Origin: Pristionchus mayeri
Taxonomy: Eukaryota > Nematoda > Chromadorea > Rhabditida > Neodiplogasteridae
Reading direction: 5' to 3'
Assembly: GCA_036245805.1 (NCBI GenBank)
Contig: BTRK01000002.1
Location: forward strand, 39,104,661 to 39,168,660
Length of the DNA stretch: 64,000 nucleotides
Shown here: piece after piece, positions 31,313-42,938 of the stretch
How positions within the stretch are numbered: the first letter of the stretch is position 1
Layout of the letters: each line of letters begins with the position of its first letter
Made by a program: the position numbers and the translations under genes
The notes under the pieces: generated by a model
Databases searched by the model: none
What the model saw: the letters and a program-made list of their open reading frames with translations, nothing else
Told to the model about the DNA's origin: nothing

Positions 31313-32320
31313 TTCCTAAATGGCAATCGTTTCCAAGAATATTGAGCCTGAGTGCCAACCATTTCCGTGAATACTGAGCCTGAGTTCTAACCATTTGTAT
31401 TACTACCAAGTGCCAATCATTCCATGAATACTGAGCTTGAATACCAATCATTTCCAAGAACAGACTACTTTGTTAAGCATATTGAATATCTCACTATTTA
31501 ACTGGGACAAATATGATATATTTTTTTGTAAATGAAAAATTGTAACGGGAAACTTTTGATGTTATGTCATATTTGTCCCAATTAATACGTGATATATTCA
31601 ATATGCTTGCACTATTATTGTTTATAATAAATCGTGAACTGAATATCATACATTTGTCACAATATATATCTCAATTTGAAACAATTCAGTTCACGATTTT
31701 CATAATGCATGGTCACAATCTAATGATTATATCACAATATTTATTGCATAGCGGACATATCACCATCGTATTGTGATTTGTAATCATTTGTGTGATTGTC
31801 TAGATTGGAATTCAGTAGTTTTGATTATTTGCCTACTCAGAGTGCTTTGTTGTTACTATCATTACATTTTGGAATTTGGGCATGCAATCAAATCACTATA
31901 ACTGTAAACGTATTTAGGTGACTGTATATTATTGAATACTTGTTTAGTTTGCTTATTTTGGAGAGTATGTTCATTGTAGAACTCACTACTTTCATGTCAA
32001 TTAGATTCATATCCATACCTTAATTATATTGATTTTATATTATTTATTACACATAACCGCTCAAGGTAATTTTATGTGTTACATTATATATCTATTTAGT
32101 TGTTTAACTTTCGTTTAGATTTCCTACTTATTCTAATCCATTTGTTATTGCATGTCATTATTTTTTTAGATCACATTATTAGAATTTAGAAACTGTTTTT
32201 CTTTCATACTATGCGTATCTATATTTCTATGTTGTATATATTTATGTTCGTTCTTTTTGTTTTTTTTTGTTTTGCTCATATTTTATTGTTATATTTATGA
32301 GAAGAAGAAGTTAAAGATTA

Positions 32321-32870
32321 CCGAGCCTGAGTGCCAACCATTCCATGAACCGAGCCTGAGTGCCAACCATTCCATGAACCGAGCCTGAGTGCCAACCATT
32401 CCATGAACTGAGCCTGAGTGCCAACCATTCCATAAACCGAGCCTGAGTGCCATCCATTTCATGAACCGAGTCTGAGTGCCAACCATTCCATGAACCGAGC
32501 CTGAGTGCCAACTATTCCATGAACCGAGCCTGAGTGCGAACCATTCTATAAACCGAGCCTGAGTGCCAACCATTGCATGAACCGATCCTGAGTGCCAACC
32601 ATTCCATGAACCGATCCTGAGTGCGAACCATTCCATGAACCGAGCCTGAGTGCCATCCATTTCATGAACCGAGTCTGAGTGCCAACCATTCCATGAACCG
32701 AGTCTGAGTGCCAACCATTCCATGAACCGAGCCTGAGTGCCAACTATTCCATGAACCGAGCCTGAGTGCGAACCATTCTATAAACCGAGCCTGAGTGCCA
32801 ACCATTCCATGAACCGATCCTGAGTGCGAACCATTCCATGAACCGAGCCTGAGTGCCAACCATTCCATGT
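32321..32870 (-). repeat. 29-bp minisatellite, block 3 (about 19 copies)
   Basis: Third block of the same 29-bp unit, lying in the second copy of the 1.6-kb duplication. ORFs of up to 142 aa on the minus strand are repeat by-products. Confidence 0.9.
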
Positions 32871-33383
32871 TCCTAAATGGCAATCGTTTCCAAGAATATT
32901 GAGCCTGAGTGCCAACCATTTCCGTGAATACTGAGCCTGAGTTCTAACCATTTGTATTACTACCAAGTGCCAATCATTCCATGAATACTGAGCTTGAATA
33001 CCAATCATTTCCAAGAACAGACTACTTTGTTAAGCATATTGAATGTCTCACTATTTAACTGGGACAAATATGATATATTTTTTTGTAAATGAAAAATTGT
33101 AACGGGAAACTTTTGATGTTATGTCATATTTGTCCCAATTAATACGTGATATATTCAATATGCTTGCACTATTATTGTTTATAATAAATCGTGAACTGAA
33201 TATCATACATTTGTCACAATATATATCTCAATTTGAAACAATTCAGTTCACGATTTTCATAATGCATGGTCACAATCTAATGATTATATCACAATATTTA
33301 TTGCATGTTGCGTGAATTTATTACTGTTCGAATTATCGCGTCTTTGTGACCAATATCTTTAATAAAGACTGCTCATTACAGGA

Positions 33384-34277
33384 ATGCGAGCAAGTGTCCT
33401 CCATGTGCTTCTCCCCTCGGGATTCGTCCCAGGGGAACCTCGTGGGATGACGGACTCCGTAAGGAATCCTGACCACACCCTACAAAGTTGTAGCGAACAG
33501 TCTGTTAATCAATCCCGGGTTACGGACTGCTGCAGCTTTGCTGTGCCATCCCCCGATCAAAATGAACTAGGACAGAAAACTCAGAATAACAGATCAATTG
33601 AAAAATATGACATCAGAACCAATAACAGTATCAACAATTATGCAAACAGAAATAGTAATGTTGAAATAAGACGAGGTGGAAATTCAACAGAAACAGAAAA
33701 AATGATATCAGAATTGCAATTAGATATATTTCTACAAAATCTTCTAAACAGTACAGTAAACGATGATACTTCCAAAATACTACTATTCAATAATCAGTTA
33801 TATTCTAAGTGCGAAAAAGTATTGCATGAGAATAAAAATATTGAATTCACTAAAAATAGCAGTCTTACTAATACACATACGATACTTATCGATAGTGACC
33901 TCATTCCTAATCTAGAAAGTAAAAGAACAGACGAAATTATATTCCGAATTAGCGACTCAAAAAGAAATCATTTCCTAGCAGCAGTTCTAAAAGAGAATAC
34001 CTTAACATTCCTTGACAGCAATAAAAGTGAAAATAGAGGAGTATATGCTCAACACCAGCATATTCTTGTTGCATTTATAAAAGCTCTCAGAGGAGACAAC
34101 ACAAACATTGAAATCAGATATGAAAACTGCAGACAACAGTCAGATGAGTTCAGCTGTGAACTCTATGTTGCAGCATTTATTGATGAATACTTGAGCAGCG
34201 AAAATTACTTTATTGATCTTACATATGACTTTGAAATCCTTCGAGAAAGAATAGTTAACATATCAAAGAAACCTTAA
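33384..34277 (+). CDS. Unit 2 copy of Ulp1-like fold 1, truncated Helitron
   Basis: 297-aa ORF closely matching the 8025 ORF from start to AAFI, with the same complete His-Asp-Gln-Cys set. After that it continues as DEYLSSENYF and a short helix, whereas unit 1 jumps into its 492-bp array. Unit 2 probably shows the older sequence here. The last codons (from about 34266) lie in the left arm of an inverted repeat made of a host-like gene tail, so the ORF end is accidental and everything downstream in the Helitron is missing. Confidence 0.7.
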   Translation: MRASVLHVLLPSGFVPGEPRGMTDSVRNPDHTLQSCSEQSVNQSRVTDCCSFAVPSPDQNELGQKTQNNRSIEKYDIRTNNSINNYANRNSNVEIRRGGNSTETEKMISELQLDIFLQNLLNSTVNDDTSKILLFNNQLYSKCEKVLHENKNIEFTKNSSLTNTHTILIDSDLIPNLESKRTDEIIFRISDSKRNHFLAAVLKENTLTFLDSNKSENRGVYAQHQHILVAFIKALRGDNTNIEIRYENCRQQSDEFSCELYVAAFIDEYLSSENYFIDLTYDFEILRERIVNISKKP

Positions 34278-34284
34278 TATTTTA

Positions 34285-34502
34285 CTAATTCATTTCTTGC
34301 ATTATCATAATGGCTTCAAATACATTCCAATTCACCTCTTTATCCGTTTCTACTTTCTTCATCATAAGGGTTTCTTTCTCCTTCGCCAATCTCACTTGAG
34401 ATTCCAACTAAATTTGAAATTATGAATAACAATTGCATCAATAATTGTTTAATTCTCCTTACTTCATGTATTCGTTGTTTCATCCGTTGCAACTCGGATA
34501 GT
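34285..34502 (-). pseudogene. Inverted copy of a coiled-coil gene tail
   Basis: On the minus strand: exon end LSELQRMKQRIHE with donor GTAAGG, a short intron ending in AAATTTAG, then a last exon LESQVRLAKEKETLMMKK... ending EMN and TAG (34287-34285). It mirrors 34771-34988 almost perfectly. It is a detached gene end joined to truncated Helitron sequence. Confidence 0.6.
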
Positions 34503-34735
34503 CTTATGTGACAATTACATATAACGATCTCCAGTATCTCCGAGCAATCTAAATGGCATCAAATTTATTCAAAATTGGCAAATTCTGCGTAAACTATTTA
34601 CATGGACATACAATATCACGCAAAGAATGAACACTATATTATTGGGATTTGAACTACCGTAGTAAAGTTAATTAATTAATCAAAGCTATCTGCACAGCTC
34701 CGGAATATATATTTAACCGGGGAAAATGTTGCATA

Positions 34736-34988
34736 TTTCAGTGCCGAAATTCCAAGGGTTCGGGCAATGAATTATCCGAGTTGCAACGGATGAAACAACG
34801 AATACATGAAGTAAGGAGAATTGAACAATTATTGATGCAATTGTTCTTCATAATTTCAAATTTAGTTGGAATCTCAAGTGAGATTGGCGAAGGAGAAAGA
34901 AACCCTTATGATGAAGAAAGTAGAAACGGATAAAGAGGTGAATTGGAATGTATTTGAAGCCATTATGATAATGCAAGAAATGAATTAG
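34736..34988 (+). pseudogene. Coiled-coil gene tail, plus-strand copy
   Basis: TTTCAG acceptor at 34735, exon with CRNSKGSGNELSELQRMK, donor GTAAGG, then the final exon ending EMN-TAG at 34988. The first exon resembles an exon-like stretch at about 54800-54880 on the minus strand. The residues are heptad-like, suggesting a coiled coil. The 5' part of the gene is not found here. Confidence 0.5.
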
Positions 34989-35009
34989 TAAAATATTAAG
35001 GTTTCTTTC

Positions 35010-36446
35010 GATATTCACGACCAAGCCAATAGTTTCGGCTTATGCCTTGACGAATGCTGTGAGAATTTTGGTGAGTTACAGCAATGGAAAGTTATTGACC
35101 ACGCTGTATTTTGAACTCATGGCGTGGAAATTTTCAAAGGAGAACTTGACGGAGAAAAAAGTTCTCCTTGCTGCCGTTTCTGTTCTAGATGAGCTAGCGA
35201 CTTGAAATTTGGGTACAGGGGTGGTTTTTTATTCAGGAACATGTGTAATTCGTTAGGAGCCACAATATTGAGTTTGAGCCGAGTTATTCAAAGTTCTCCC
35301 GAGTTCTCCTTCGATATCACAGGAGAACTCGGGAGAACTTTGAATAACTCGGCTCAAACTCAATATTATGGCTCCTAACGACGTACACATGTTCCTGAAT
35401 AAAAAACCACCCTTGTGCCCAAATTTCAAGTCGCTAGCTCATCTAGAACAGAAATGGCAGCAAGGAGAACTTTTTTCTCCGTCAAGTTCTCCTTTGAAAA
35501 TTTCCACGCCATCAATTTCAGAATCCGCTAAGACCATTCCCAGAATTCTAGAATGTGGTCACACTTTCTGTGAAGTTTGTATCTACTCCATGAGTGCCGA
35601 CTTCAAGTGTGTATTATTTGATGATTCTGAGAAAAAGAAAATCAAAATTGCAATTCAAGGGTCAATTGTCCAAATTGCAAAATAGTTACTACACTTCCCA
35701 CCGGAAAAACTCTTCAGAAAAATTTCAATGATAAGTAAGTCGTAAACTGTGAAAAAAGTCGTAATTTTTTTTTATAAAATGTCTTCTGTTGAGGTTTGGC
35801 CGAACAGATTATGAAGTCAAAACTCGATCCAAAAATCACATGCAAGGCTTGCAATAGCGTGAGTATCGAAACCTTGAATATTATAATTGTCGATAACAAT
35901 GTTTATCCTGGGAATGACTAATTGATTTCGCTTTTAGAAGTTCTCGTCGGAGGCTGTTCGAATGTGCGTTGGGGAAAATTGTGAAATGGTATATTGTAGC
36001 CTAATATTAATAGTATAAAATATTTCGAACAACAATTCAATTAAGATTACAAATATATTGCATGCTAAACTTCTTGATACGAATCGAGTTGCTAGTAAAT
36101 ATATGCTTTTAGTTGAATCAACTCATATGTTTTAATTGCGTAATTGATGGTGGACATGCACAACACGCAGTTAAATACGATGTCAAGATGGAGAAGGTGC
36201 AATCCGTTATGTTTACAAAATGACAATCAAAGTAATTTTGGATGAACAAAGAATTTAAAATATGAAACAAAAATTGAATTCAAAATCATTTTTAATATAA
36301 ATACATTAAAATCAACACCGTTATTGAGATTCGAAAGAACTTACGGGAGGAGATCACCGGAATGTGCTCCAAAATCGATGAAAAGAAGAAAATCGTACTT
36401 GATAAAGCTGATAAGATGACACAATTATGTGAGGAGATTAAGACGG
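35010..36446 (+). pseudogene. TRIM-like RING/B-box gene copy with foldback in first intron
   Basis: Exons match the better gene at 50.4-51.8 kb on the minus strand. Order: a damaged first exon (about 35010-35063; about 14 bp with the first Cys pair missing, GTGAGT donor), a RING exon with ILECGHTFCEVC (about 35518-35607), a CPNCK exon (about 35658-35732), CKACNS (about 35799-35861), MCVGENCEM (about 35938-35990), CFNCVIDGGHAQH (about 36115-36202), and a coiled-coil exon (about 36330-36446). Members of this class are usually E3 ubiquitin ligases. Loss of the first RING Cys pair argues that this copy is a pseudogene. Confidence 0.6.
35121..35510. repeat. 190-bp-arm foldback in RING-gene intron
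   Basis: Arms 35121-35310 and 35321-35510 are near-perfect reverse complements around a 10-bp loop (TCGATATCAC). They begin with GGCGTGGAAATTTTC. The element lies in the intron between the first and RING exons and makes the open frame at 35368-35685 a hybrid of repeat and exon. Confidence 0.9.
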
Positions 36447-36924
36447 TACGAATCTTTGCTAAAACTCAACAATTTTGCTTTCAACGCGGATGTTATCAGT
36501 TCGATCCCCTCCGCTGCGTTGATATTTTGCTTTCACTCTTTCAAATATTTCGGTTAGTTCCCAAAATTTCGGCCAGCCAAAAATTTCGGCGAGGCCGAAA
36601 TCGAGGAAAGAATACCGCCCATGTAGTTTTTTAATTAGGCTCATTAAAATTGCCATGAAAAAGTACCCAAGGGCAAACTTTTCATAGAAAAAACCTTTCC
36701 CCATTGATGTTTCCTGGTTCTCGCAAAATGCCGTAGTGCAGATTTCCCGATCATTCAAATCAACAACGTTCAACAGCAAAACATGTAATGCACTTTCATA
36801 CTGTGCCATTGATGTTTTTATCTTATCAATATATATATAGGGGAGGAACGATATCTTGCAGGGTTCTGCCACAGGCCGGCAAAATCAGGAACAATTAATT
36901 GGATTACCTCTCCTTTGTCCGGAG

Positions 36925-38170
36925 ATAGGGAGAGGGGGGGGGGGGTGAAATCTAATTGATTTTTAGAGAGTGTGAAGATTGGAGAGAGCGATCATTTCGT
37001 ATTCATTCGAGGAGGGCGAACGGTGTGGGGAAGAGATGAGGGGGGGAGAGAAAGATGAAAGAGGGGAGACGGAGGAGAGAGGGATAGAGTGAGATGGGGG
37101 GGAGATCCTAGAGAGGGAGAGGAGGGGGTCTAAGAGATAGGAGAGGGGGGGGGGTTCTAGAGGTAGGAGAGGAGGGGTCTAAGAGATATTATAGGAGGGG
37201 GTCCTAGAGATAGGAGAGGGGAGGGGGGTCCTAGAGATAGGAGAGGAGGGGGGTCCTAGAGATAGGAGAGGATGGGGTCCTAGAGATATGATAGGAGGGG
37301 TCCTAGAGATAGGAGAGGAGAGAGGGGTCCTAGAGATAGGAGAGGAGAGAGGGGTCCTAGAGAAAGGAGAGGATGGGGTCCTAGAGATAGGAGAGGAGAG
37401 AGGGGTCCTAGAGATAGGAGAGGAGAGAGGGGTCCTAGAGAAAGGAGAGGATGGGGTCCTAGAGATATGATAGGAGGGGTCCTAGAGATAGGAGAGGAGA
37501 GAGGGGTCCTAGAGAAAGGAGAGGAGAGAGGGGTCCTAGAGAAAGGAGAGGAGAGAGGGGTCCTAGAGATAGGAGAGGATGGGGTCCTAGAGATATGATA
37601 GGAGGGGTCCTAGAGATAGGAGAGGAGAGAGGGGTCCTAGAGAAAGGAGAGGAGAGAGGGGTCCTAGAGAAAGGAGAGGAGAGAGGGGTCCTAGAGAAAG
37701 GAGAGGATGGGGTCCTAGAGATATGATAGGAGGGGTCCTAGAGATAGGAGAGGAGAGAGGGGTCCTAGAGATAGGAGAGGAGAGAGGGGTCCTAGAGAAA
37801 GGAGAGGATGGGGTCCTAGAGATAGGAGAGGAGAGAGGGGTCCTAGAGATAGGAGAGGAGAGAGGGGTCCTAGAGAAAGGAGAGGATGGGGTCCTAGAGA
37901 TATGATAGGAGGGGTCCTAGAGATAGGAGAGGAGGGGGTCTAAGATATAGGAGAGGGGAGTGGGGTCCTACAGATAGGAGAGGATGGGGTCCTAGAGATA
38001 TGATAGGAAGGGGCCTAGAGATAGGAGAGAAGAGGGGGGTCCTAGAGATAGGATAGGAGGGGGGTCCTAGAGATAGGAGAGGAGGGGAGTCAGAGATAGG
38101 AGAAGAGGGGTCCTAGAGATAGGAGAGGAGGGGGTCCTAGAGATAAGAGAGGGGGGATCCTAGAGATAGT
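36925..38170 (+). repeat. GA-rich minisatellite with 435-bp higher-order period
   Basis: Units of about 22-27 bp built on GGGGTCCTAGAGATAGGAGAGG, with AGAGAGG and ATGGG variants. A longer period is visible: the run at 37288-37470 recurs at 37723-37905. One strand is almost all purine. ORFs (VLEIGEERG repeats) are by-products. Confidence 0.9.
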
Positions 38171-38680
38171 GTCGGTCTTAGAAATGCGAAAGGAGAGAAA
38201 TAAGAAATTTAGGTTTTCAAGCATACCCGGGAGACAAAAACACATGCCACCTCCTTCAATATATTTTGCACAAACAATATTTTTTTCACATTTTTGCCCT
38301 TAGGTAGTGGGTGAAAATGCCGAAATTATGGATACATATGAAATCATAATATCTTGGTGTATTTTCACTCGTAGAATCCGAATTTTCATATCACAGAGCT
38401 TAAAAATTAAGTTTGAGCCCGCTTCGAGTAGGAATTGATGTGGCAGAAACACGGAATTCGAAAATTACGCACCACTAGAAACTCGGAATGCATAGGAATG
38501 GTTCAGACACACATTATTATTAATTATACTATCACATAGACTTTATATTTCAGATCTGTTAACTGTAGGACCTTTGGTTGTAGAGATTTCGTTGTCACAA
38601 CACGGGTCAAAGTGTACCACAGGGTCAAATCAAATTGAAACACTGTCAATCAACCTGATGTTCACTTATATTCGATTTCA
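38170..38680. other. Spacer, no gene recognised
   Basis: Ordinary AT-rich sequence between the minisatellite and the exon-bearing inverted arm. Nothing further is seen. Confidence 0.4.
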
Positions 38681-39284
38681 GTTGTTCAAAATGTGCAAAA
38701 TATATTGAAAATAAGATAAAAACATCAATGGCACAGTATGAGAGTGAATTACATGTTTTGCTGTTGAACGTTGTTGATTTGAATTATCGGGAAATCTGCA
38801 CTACGGCATTTTGCGTGAACCAGGAAACATCAATGGGGAAAGGTTTTTTCTATGTAAAGTTGGCCCTTGTGGTACTTTTTCATGGCCATTTTAATGAGCC
38901 TAATTAAAAAACTACAGCTCCCAAAAAATTTTTCAGGGCGGCAATTTTTAGACAAATTTTTCATTTCAAACGGACACAACTTTTTTAAAAGATGAGCTAT
39001 CCCTTCACTTTCAACAGTGAAAATGCTTATCTCGTCGAGTTCTTTCATAAATACTATATATGTACGGGTTTTTTTTGCCATTCAAAAGATTCAAAAACCG
39101 ACCACCCAGGTACGGCGAAATACACGAAATGAGGGGTCAGAGATCGAAATGAGGGGTCAGAGATCTTCCTAATGTCGATTTTCGATCTCTACATGAAAAG
39201 TTACCCCTAGGGGGATCTTAAAATCACCACTTTATTTTTCACTGTACAGCCTATGCTCAGTTCTCTCAGACCCTAAGCATTTTT

Positions 39285-39880
39285 CCTGTTGGGAGTGAAG
39301 GGCTAGCTCATCTGTAAAAAAAGTTATGGCCGATTGAATTCTAAAAATTGTCGCCCTGAAAAAATTTTCAAAAAAGGGGGAAAATAAACAATTTCATTAG
39401 ATTCCTCATGCAAAAGTACCCAAGTGTACCAAATTTGAAAGCAAAAAGTGTTCTGGCATCCAGTCAAATGGTCGACCGAAGACCTCGGACAATTTAGGGA
39501 ATTTTTACATTTTCGAGGTCGAGAAACTTGATATTTCAGAATTATACGAGGAATAGATTTTCTAGAGTGTTTTCACTCGTAGAATCCGAATTTCCACATC
39601 TCAGATCACAATACGTCTATCTAAAAAAATATTTCTGCAAAAAAATAGATTTGTTCGTTTAAAAACGTTCAAGTCCGAGGTCTTCGGTCGACCATTTGAC
39701 TGGATGCCAGAATACTTTTTGCTTTCAAATTTGGTACACTTGGGTACTTTTGCATGAGGAATCTAATGAAATTGTTTATTTTTCCCCGTTTTGAAAAAAT
39801 TTCAGGGCTACAATTTTTAGAATTCAATCGGCCATAACTTTTTTCACAGATGAGCGAGTCCTTCACTCCCAACGGTTCCC
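39285..39880. repeat. Foldback with about 210-bp arms
   Basis: 39285-39494 is the reverse complement of 39668-39880. Shared landmarks are GGTCGACCGAAGACCTCGGA and CCCAAGTGTACCAAATTTG. The two CGACC/GGTCG ends flank a 170-bp loop. No coding content. Confidence 0.85.
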
Positions 39881-41160
39881 GATGTGAAGCTGAAAGACAC
39901 GTTCCTCAGAGGGGTTAACTAGTGAGAACGTAAGATATAATTCACTAAGTTCAGTCAGTATGATATTTTTGTCCAAGAAACACTGAGAACAAAATAAAAG
40001 AGTGGGAGCGTAATGGTGTGAACATGAAATTGTACTCTGAATAATGTAATATTACAGAGGAAAAGCAATATATATGAAGTATAATGGAGATTTAACAAAG
40101 CCAGCAGTTTGCCAATTAAGCGAACATATAATCGTAATTGAGGTTTGTGTACCAGAGAAAAGTCTGTGAAAACGACTCATCAGGTATAGTTTCATATATT
40201 CGAAAGAGTATATATGATGTACTCGTGCGATTCTTCTTCATTCGTTTACATTAATATTGAGAATATGATATACGTTCTTGATACAAACACCATGGAACTA
40301 CTGGAACCATTGATGTTTGAGTGAGATACGAATTCAGTTAATGGAATGAGCCATTTATGCATATCCAGAGGCTTCGATATTGCCTGTTACGTGAATACAG
40401 GAGTATTCAATGGAGTGATCACTGCAAAGTGCTCAATAGATAATATTGTTTACATGGTCACTGCTCAACTTCCGCCGTACTACGTGTGTCAAAATAAGGA
40501 AAGAAGTTTAAATTGATTATTTCAGTATGATACTAAGAAAACAGTGGTAGAAAGTGACGACGTTCACACACTTGAGGAACGAATAAAGGAGGTGTGCTTA
40601 TTTTTCAACTGCATTTTCCAGATCTCCGAAAAATCTGAATTAAATCTTCAAATTTATACAAAATAGGTTTAATCTGATTCAATTTGATATACTGTCAGAT
40701 AGGATTGCACAATACAAGAATGTATGTTTAGTTGGAGCATCAATTGGAAAAGTGCAAATCAACAATCGAAGAGCAGAACGAACACATCCAAGCTCTTCAG
40801 ACAGGAAACGATAAGGTTCGAATGCGATAATTAGGTTATGTATGTACTTGTTTTTCTAGTGCATATCATTCGTATTTTAGCTCTGTCAAGCACTTGCTGA
40901 GAGTTCTGAACGAGAAAAAAAGGACTTGAAACAATTAAAGAGCTTATGTCGAAGAATGAACAGATGCAAATTAGATGTGATCAAATGGAAAACATTCTGA
41001 GAGAGGTTTGAACTAGTTTTAACGTTACGAAGTTGTTGCGTCAAAGATGTCGTTACGACCATTTTAAAATCCTTGTGCCACTACTCTCCGAGTCTTTCTT
41101 AAAATGCGTTTTCATTTTGAAATTGACCGAATTTCTTTAGCCTAAAGTCGGAGCTCGTCG
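39878..41160 (+). pseudogene. Inverted copy of 3' half of propeller-like/coiled-coil gene
   Basis: Plus-strand mirror of 43078-44580. Exons: NIENMIYVLDTNTMELLEP (about 40250-40322), a strand exon with VFNGVITAKCS (about 40379-40480), TVVESDDVHTLEERIKE (about 40527-40589), a coiled-coil exon (about 40730-40815), and a last coiled-coil exon (about 40880-41007). In the last exon an A-run has one base fewer than needed, so the frame is lost relative to the minus-strand gene. There is no start region. It is a duplicated, broken gene half. Confidence 0.55.
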
Positions 41161-41422
41161 GAGTCAGAGCGAAATTCGAGCCACAGCCTTTTATTTCCCC
41201 ACACTCACTCGCCGCGGTCCAGGGGCGCGTAATTCCTTTCTCATCTACTTTTTCCTTTTTCCGTGATTCCTTTCTATCTACTTGTGTAAACAGATTCTCA
41301 TTTCCATGTCACAGATTTATCTATCACTTCTCATGCCCACTTTCGACTCTTCCTCATCTATTCAGTACAACAACTTTCACAACCATTAGTTCTACTAAAG
41401 ATTATCCCTCCTTCTAATGCAA

Positions 41423-41454
41423 ATGCCACCTCAATCTTCCAGTGGAACTATGAA
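41423..41454 (+). other. Orphan first exon (MPPQSSSGTM) with GTAAGT donor
   Basis: ATG at 41423, then ten codons and a GTAAGT donor at 41455. The exon and about 200 bp of upstream sequence resemble the first exon and flank at 46.6-46.87 kb. No downstream exon in this orientation was found before the convergent minus-strand gene begins. Confidence 0.4.
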
Positions 41455-41634
41455 GTAAGTATGTTCCACTGATTCTGACGTGTTAAACGTGACATCGAAA
41501 AAGATGATATCGACATTATCAATTAATTTTAGCAGTCATAGAAATTAAGAATTAAAATCGCCAAGATAACAAATATTTGTTTTTGGGTTTGTTCAGGTGA
41601 AACAATATGTCAGAAACAGCCTTAATTACTGTCT

Positions 41635-42938
41635 AGTTCGTCAGATCTAAATTCGATCTATGGCATTTTGCTAGTCGCTAGGTGTCTTCCCCATACTCCA
41701 TCGAATGCCATTGTGAGAATTCCGCCATGAATTCCGATGATCGAATGATTATTCGAATCTGCTGGAGGACTGAAATTGAAAATATCAATTTCGAAATATT
41801 CAATGTTCGACTAACTCATAGCTGATCTGGGAAACAGTGAGATTCGTAGTGTCGAGGACGATGAGAACATTGCGCTCCATATTGAGAACGTAAATGAAAC
41901 CAGAGTGAGCAGGAGCGTAGATTGACTGAAATTTGAACAATTTTTATTGGAATATCAAAGTTTTGAACTTACAGTGACATCAGGATCGAGCAGGGGTCCT
42001 TCCACAGTAACAATATTGCCGTTCACTTTTTGGAGGGAGGCTCGAGAATGTTCCCGGAATAGGTAGAGAATGCCTCTGAAATTGAAATTCAGAGGCATTC
42101 TCTAATATTAATAAAGTGCATTAAAATATTTAAAAACACGAATAGTGAAACATCACCTGTGGTACTTCCTTTCGTACTTGCTGAGATGATTAATCTCAGA
42201 GATATCGAAATTCTCTCCATTTGTATCATTGTAGTTTTCATTGTATTGAAAGATCGACCACTTCTTTGCCAGCTCTATCAGATAGTACGGCTGATTGTTT
42301 AATAGCGAAATCTCCGATGTTTCCATCTTACAAAATATGGGCATAATTCTGGCCAGTCAAGATTCAAACCTCATTGATCTGGGCGATTCTCAACTGTTCA
42401 TTTTCAAATTCCATTTTGAAGAACTTGATTTGCTAGAATTGTTTGAATTAAGATTGCGAAACTGAATCGCCAAACCATTCCACGAATTGTACAGAAGTAC
42501 GCGATATTTTCCATTGCCCCTCTGAACGAACAATCGAATTCTCCTTCCAGGGGTTTCAAATCGGCGTTTACACGAGCTCCACTGAAAAATCGTTTGTTAT
42601 ATTATATTGTTAAGTTTATTTTTTCAGCAACTCACTCTTTGATGGCGAATAGCTCGAAAGGCTTCACATTATCAAAGTAGAGGATGGTTCCTGACATTTT
42701 TTTTGTTCGTAAATAATGTGATTTACCATTCCTAACCATTTTCTAGCTGAATACAGATGAGTGGTTTGCTCAGCTTCTCCAATTCTTCAAAAATTAGTGA
42801 TTTCTTCACCGATTGAAGAGCTCCGACTTTAGTCTTAAAAAATTCGGTCAATTTCAAAATTAAAACACATTTTAAGAAAGACTCGGAGAGTAGTGGCACA
42901 AGGATTTTAAAATATTCATAACATCTTTGACGCAACAA
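41635..42938 (-). CDS. Multi-exon gene, propeller-like strand repeats, unknown family
   Basis: Read on the minus strand: exon TKVGALQSVKKSLIFEELEK... (42832-42733), then GTILYFDNVKPFELFAIKE, an exon with CKRRFETPGRRIRLFVQRG, a short MEFENEQLRIAQINE exon, an exon with QPYYLIELAKKWSIFQYNEN, RGILYLFREHSRASLQKV, GFIYVLNMERNVLIVLDT, and a final exon with IIGIHGGILTMAFDG ending KMP-stop at about 41635. Introns are short with GTGAGT/GTAAGT donors. Repeated aromatic-hydrophobic strand pairs (IYVLN...VLIVLD, IGIHGGILTM) suggest beta-propeller blades. The same elements, in the same order, occur in the neighbouring gene, so the two are paralogues. Function is not recognised. Phase was not checked at every junction. 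Confidence 0.5.

Larger units (their letters stand above)
30134..33305 (+). repeat. 1.6-kb tandem duplication carrying minisatellite and inverted pairs
   Basis: TAGCGGACATATC at 30134 recurs at 31749. Downstream markers are 1,557 bp apart instead of 1,615, because the second minisatellite block has two 29-bp units fewer. Both copies contain an AT-rich part, a minisatellite block and the inverted pairs seen at 7665-7897. Confidence 0.85.
23476..34265 (+). repeat. Tandem unit 2 (leader plus 5' part of Helitron), truncated
   Basis: Second head-to-tail copy of the unit. Relative to unit 1 it carries an extra block of about 1.1 kb (24.64-25.73 kb), duplicated SINE-like pieces (25.7-26.9 kb), fewer 420-bp repeats, and an extra 1.6-kb duplication around the minisatellite. 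It ends just after the first Ulp1-like fold. From about 34266 the sequence is an inverted copy of a host-like gene tail, so this copy lacks the rest of the Helitron. Confidence 0.75.
36635..38910. repeat. Inverted pair containing a cysteine-bearing exon
   Basis: 36635-36835 is the reverse complement of 38705-38910. The plus-strand right copy follows a TTTCAG acceptor at about 38682 and reads CSKCAKYIENKIK, then ICTTAFC and NQETSMGK up to a possible donor. The left copy reads the same on the minus strand. This looks like one exon of an unidentified gene copied in both directions around the minisatellite. Confidence 0.6.

Noticed and set aside
35368..35685. 105-aa RING ORF as a single-exon gene
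   Set aside because: The first 48 codons are a foldback arm. Only the RING exon portion is gene-derived and it is part of a spliced remnant.
37288..37905. Glu/Gly repeat ORFs as coding
   Set aside because: They are produced by the GA-rich minisatellite.
36925..38170. CRISPR-like array
   Set aside because: Units are contiguous with no unique spacers, in a eukaryotic context.
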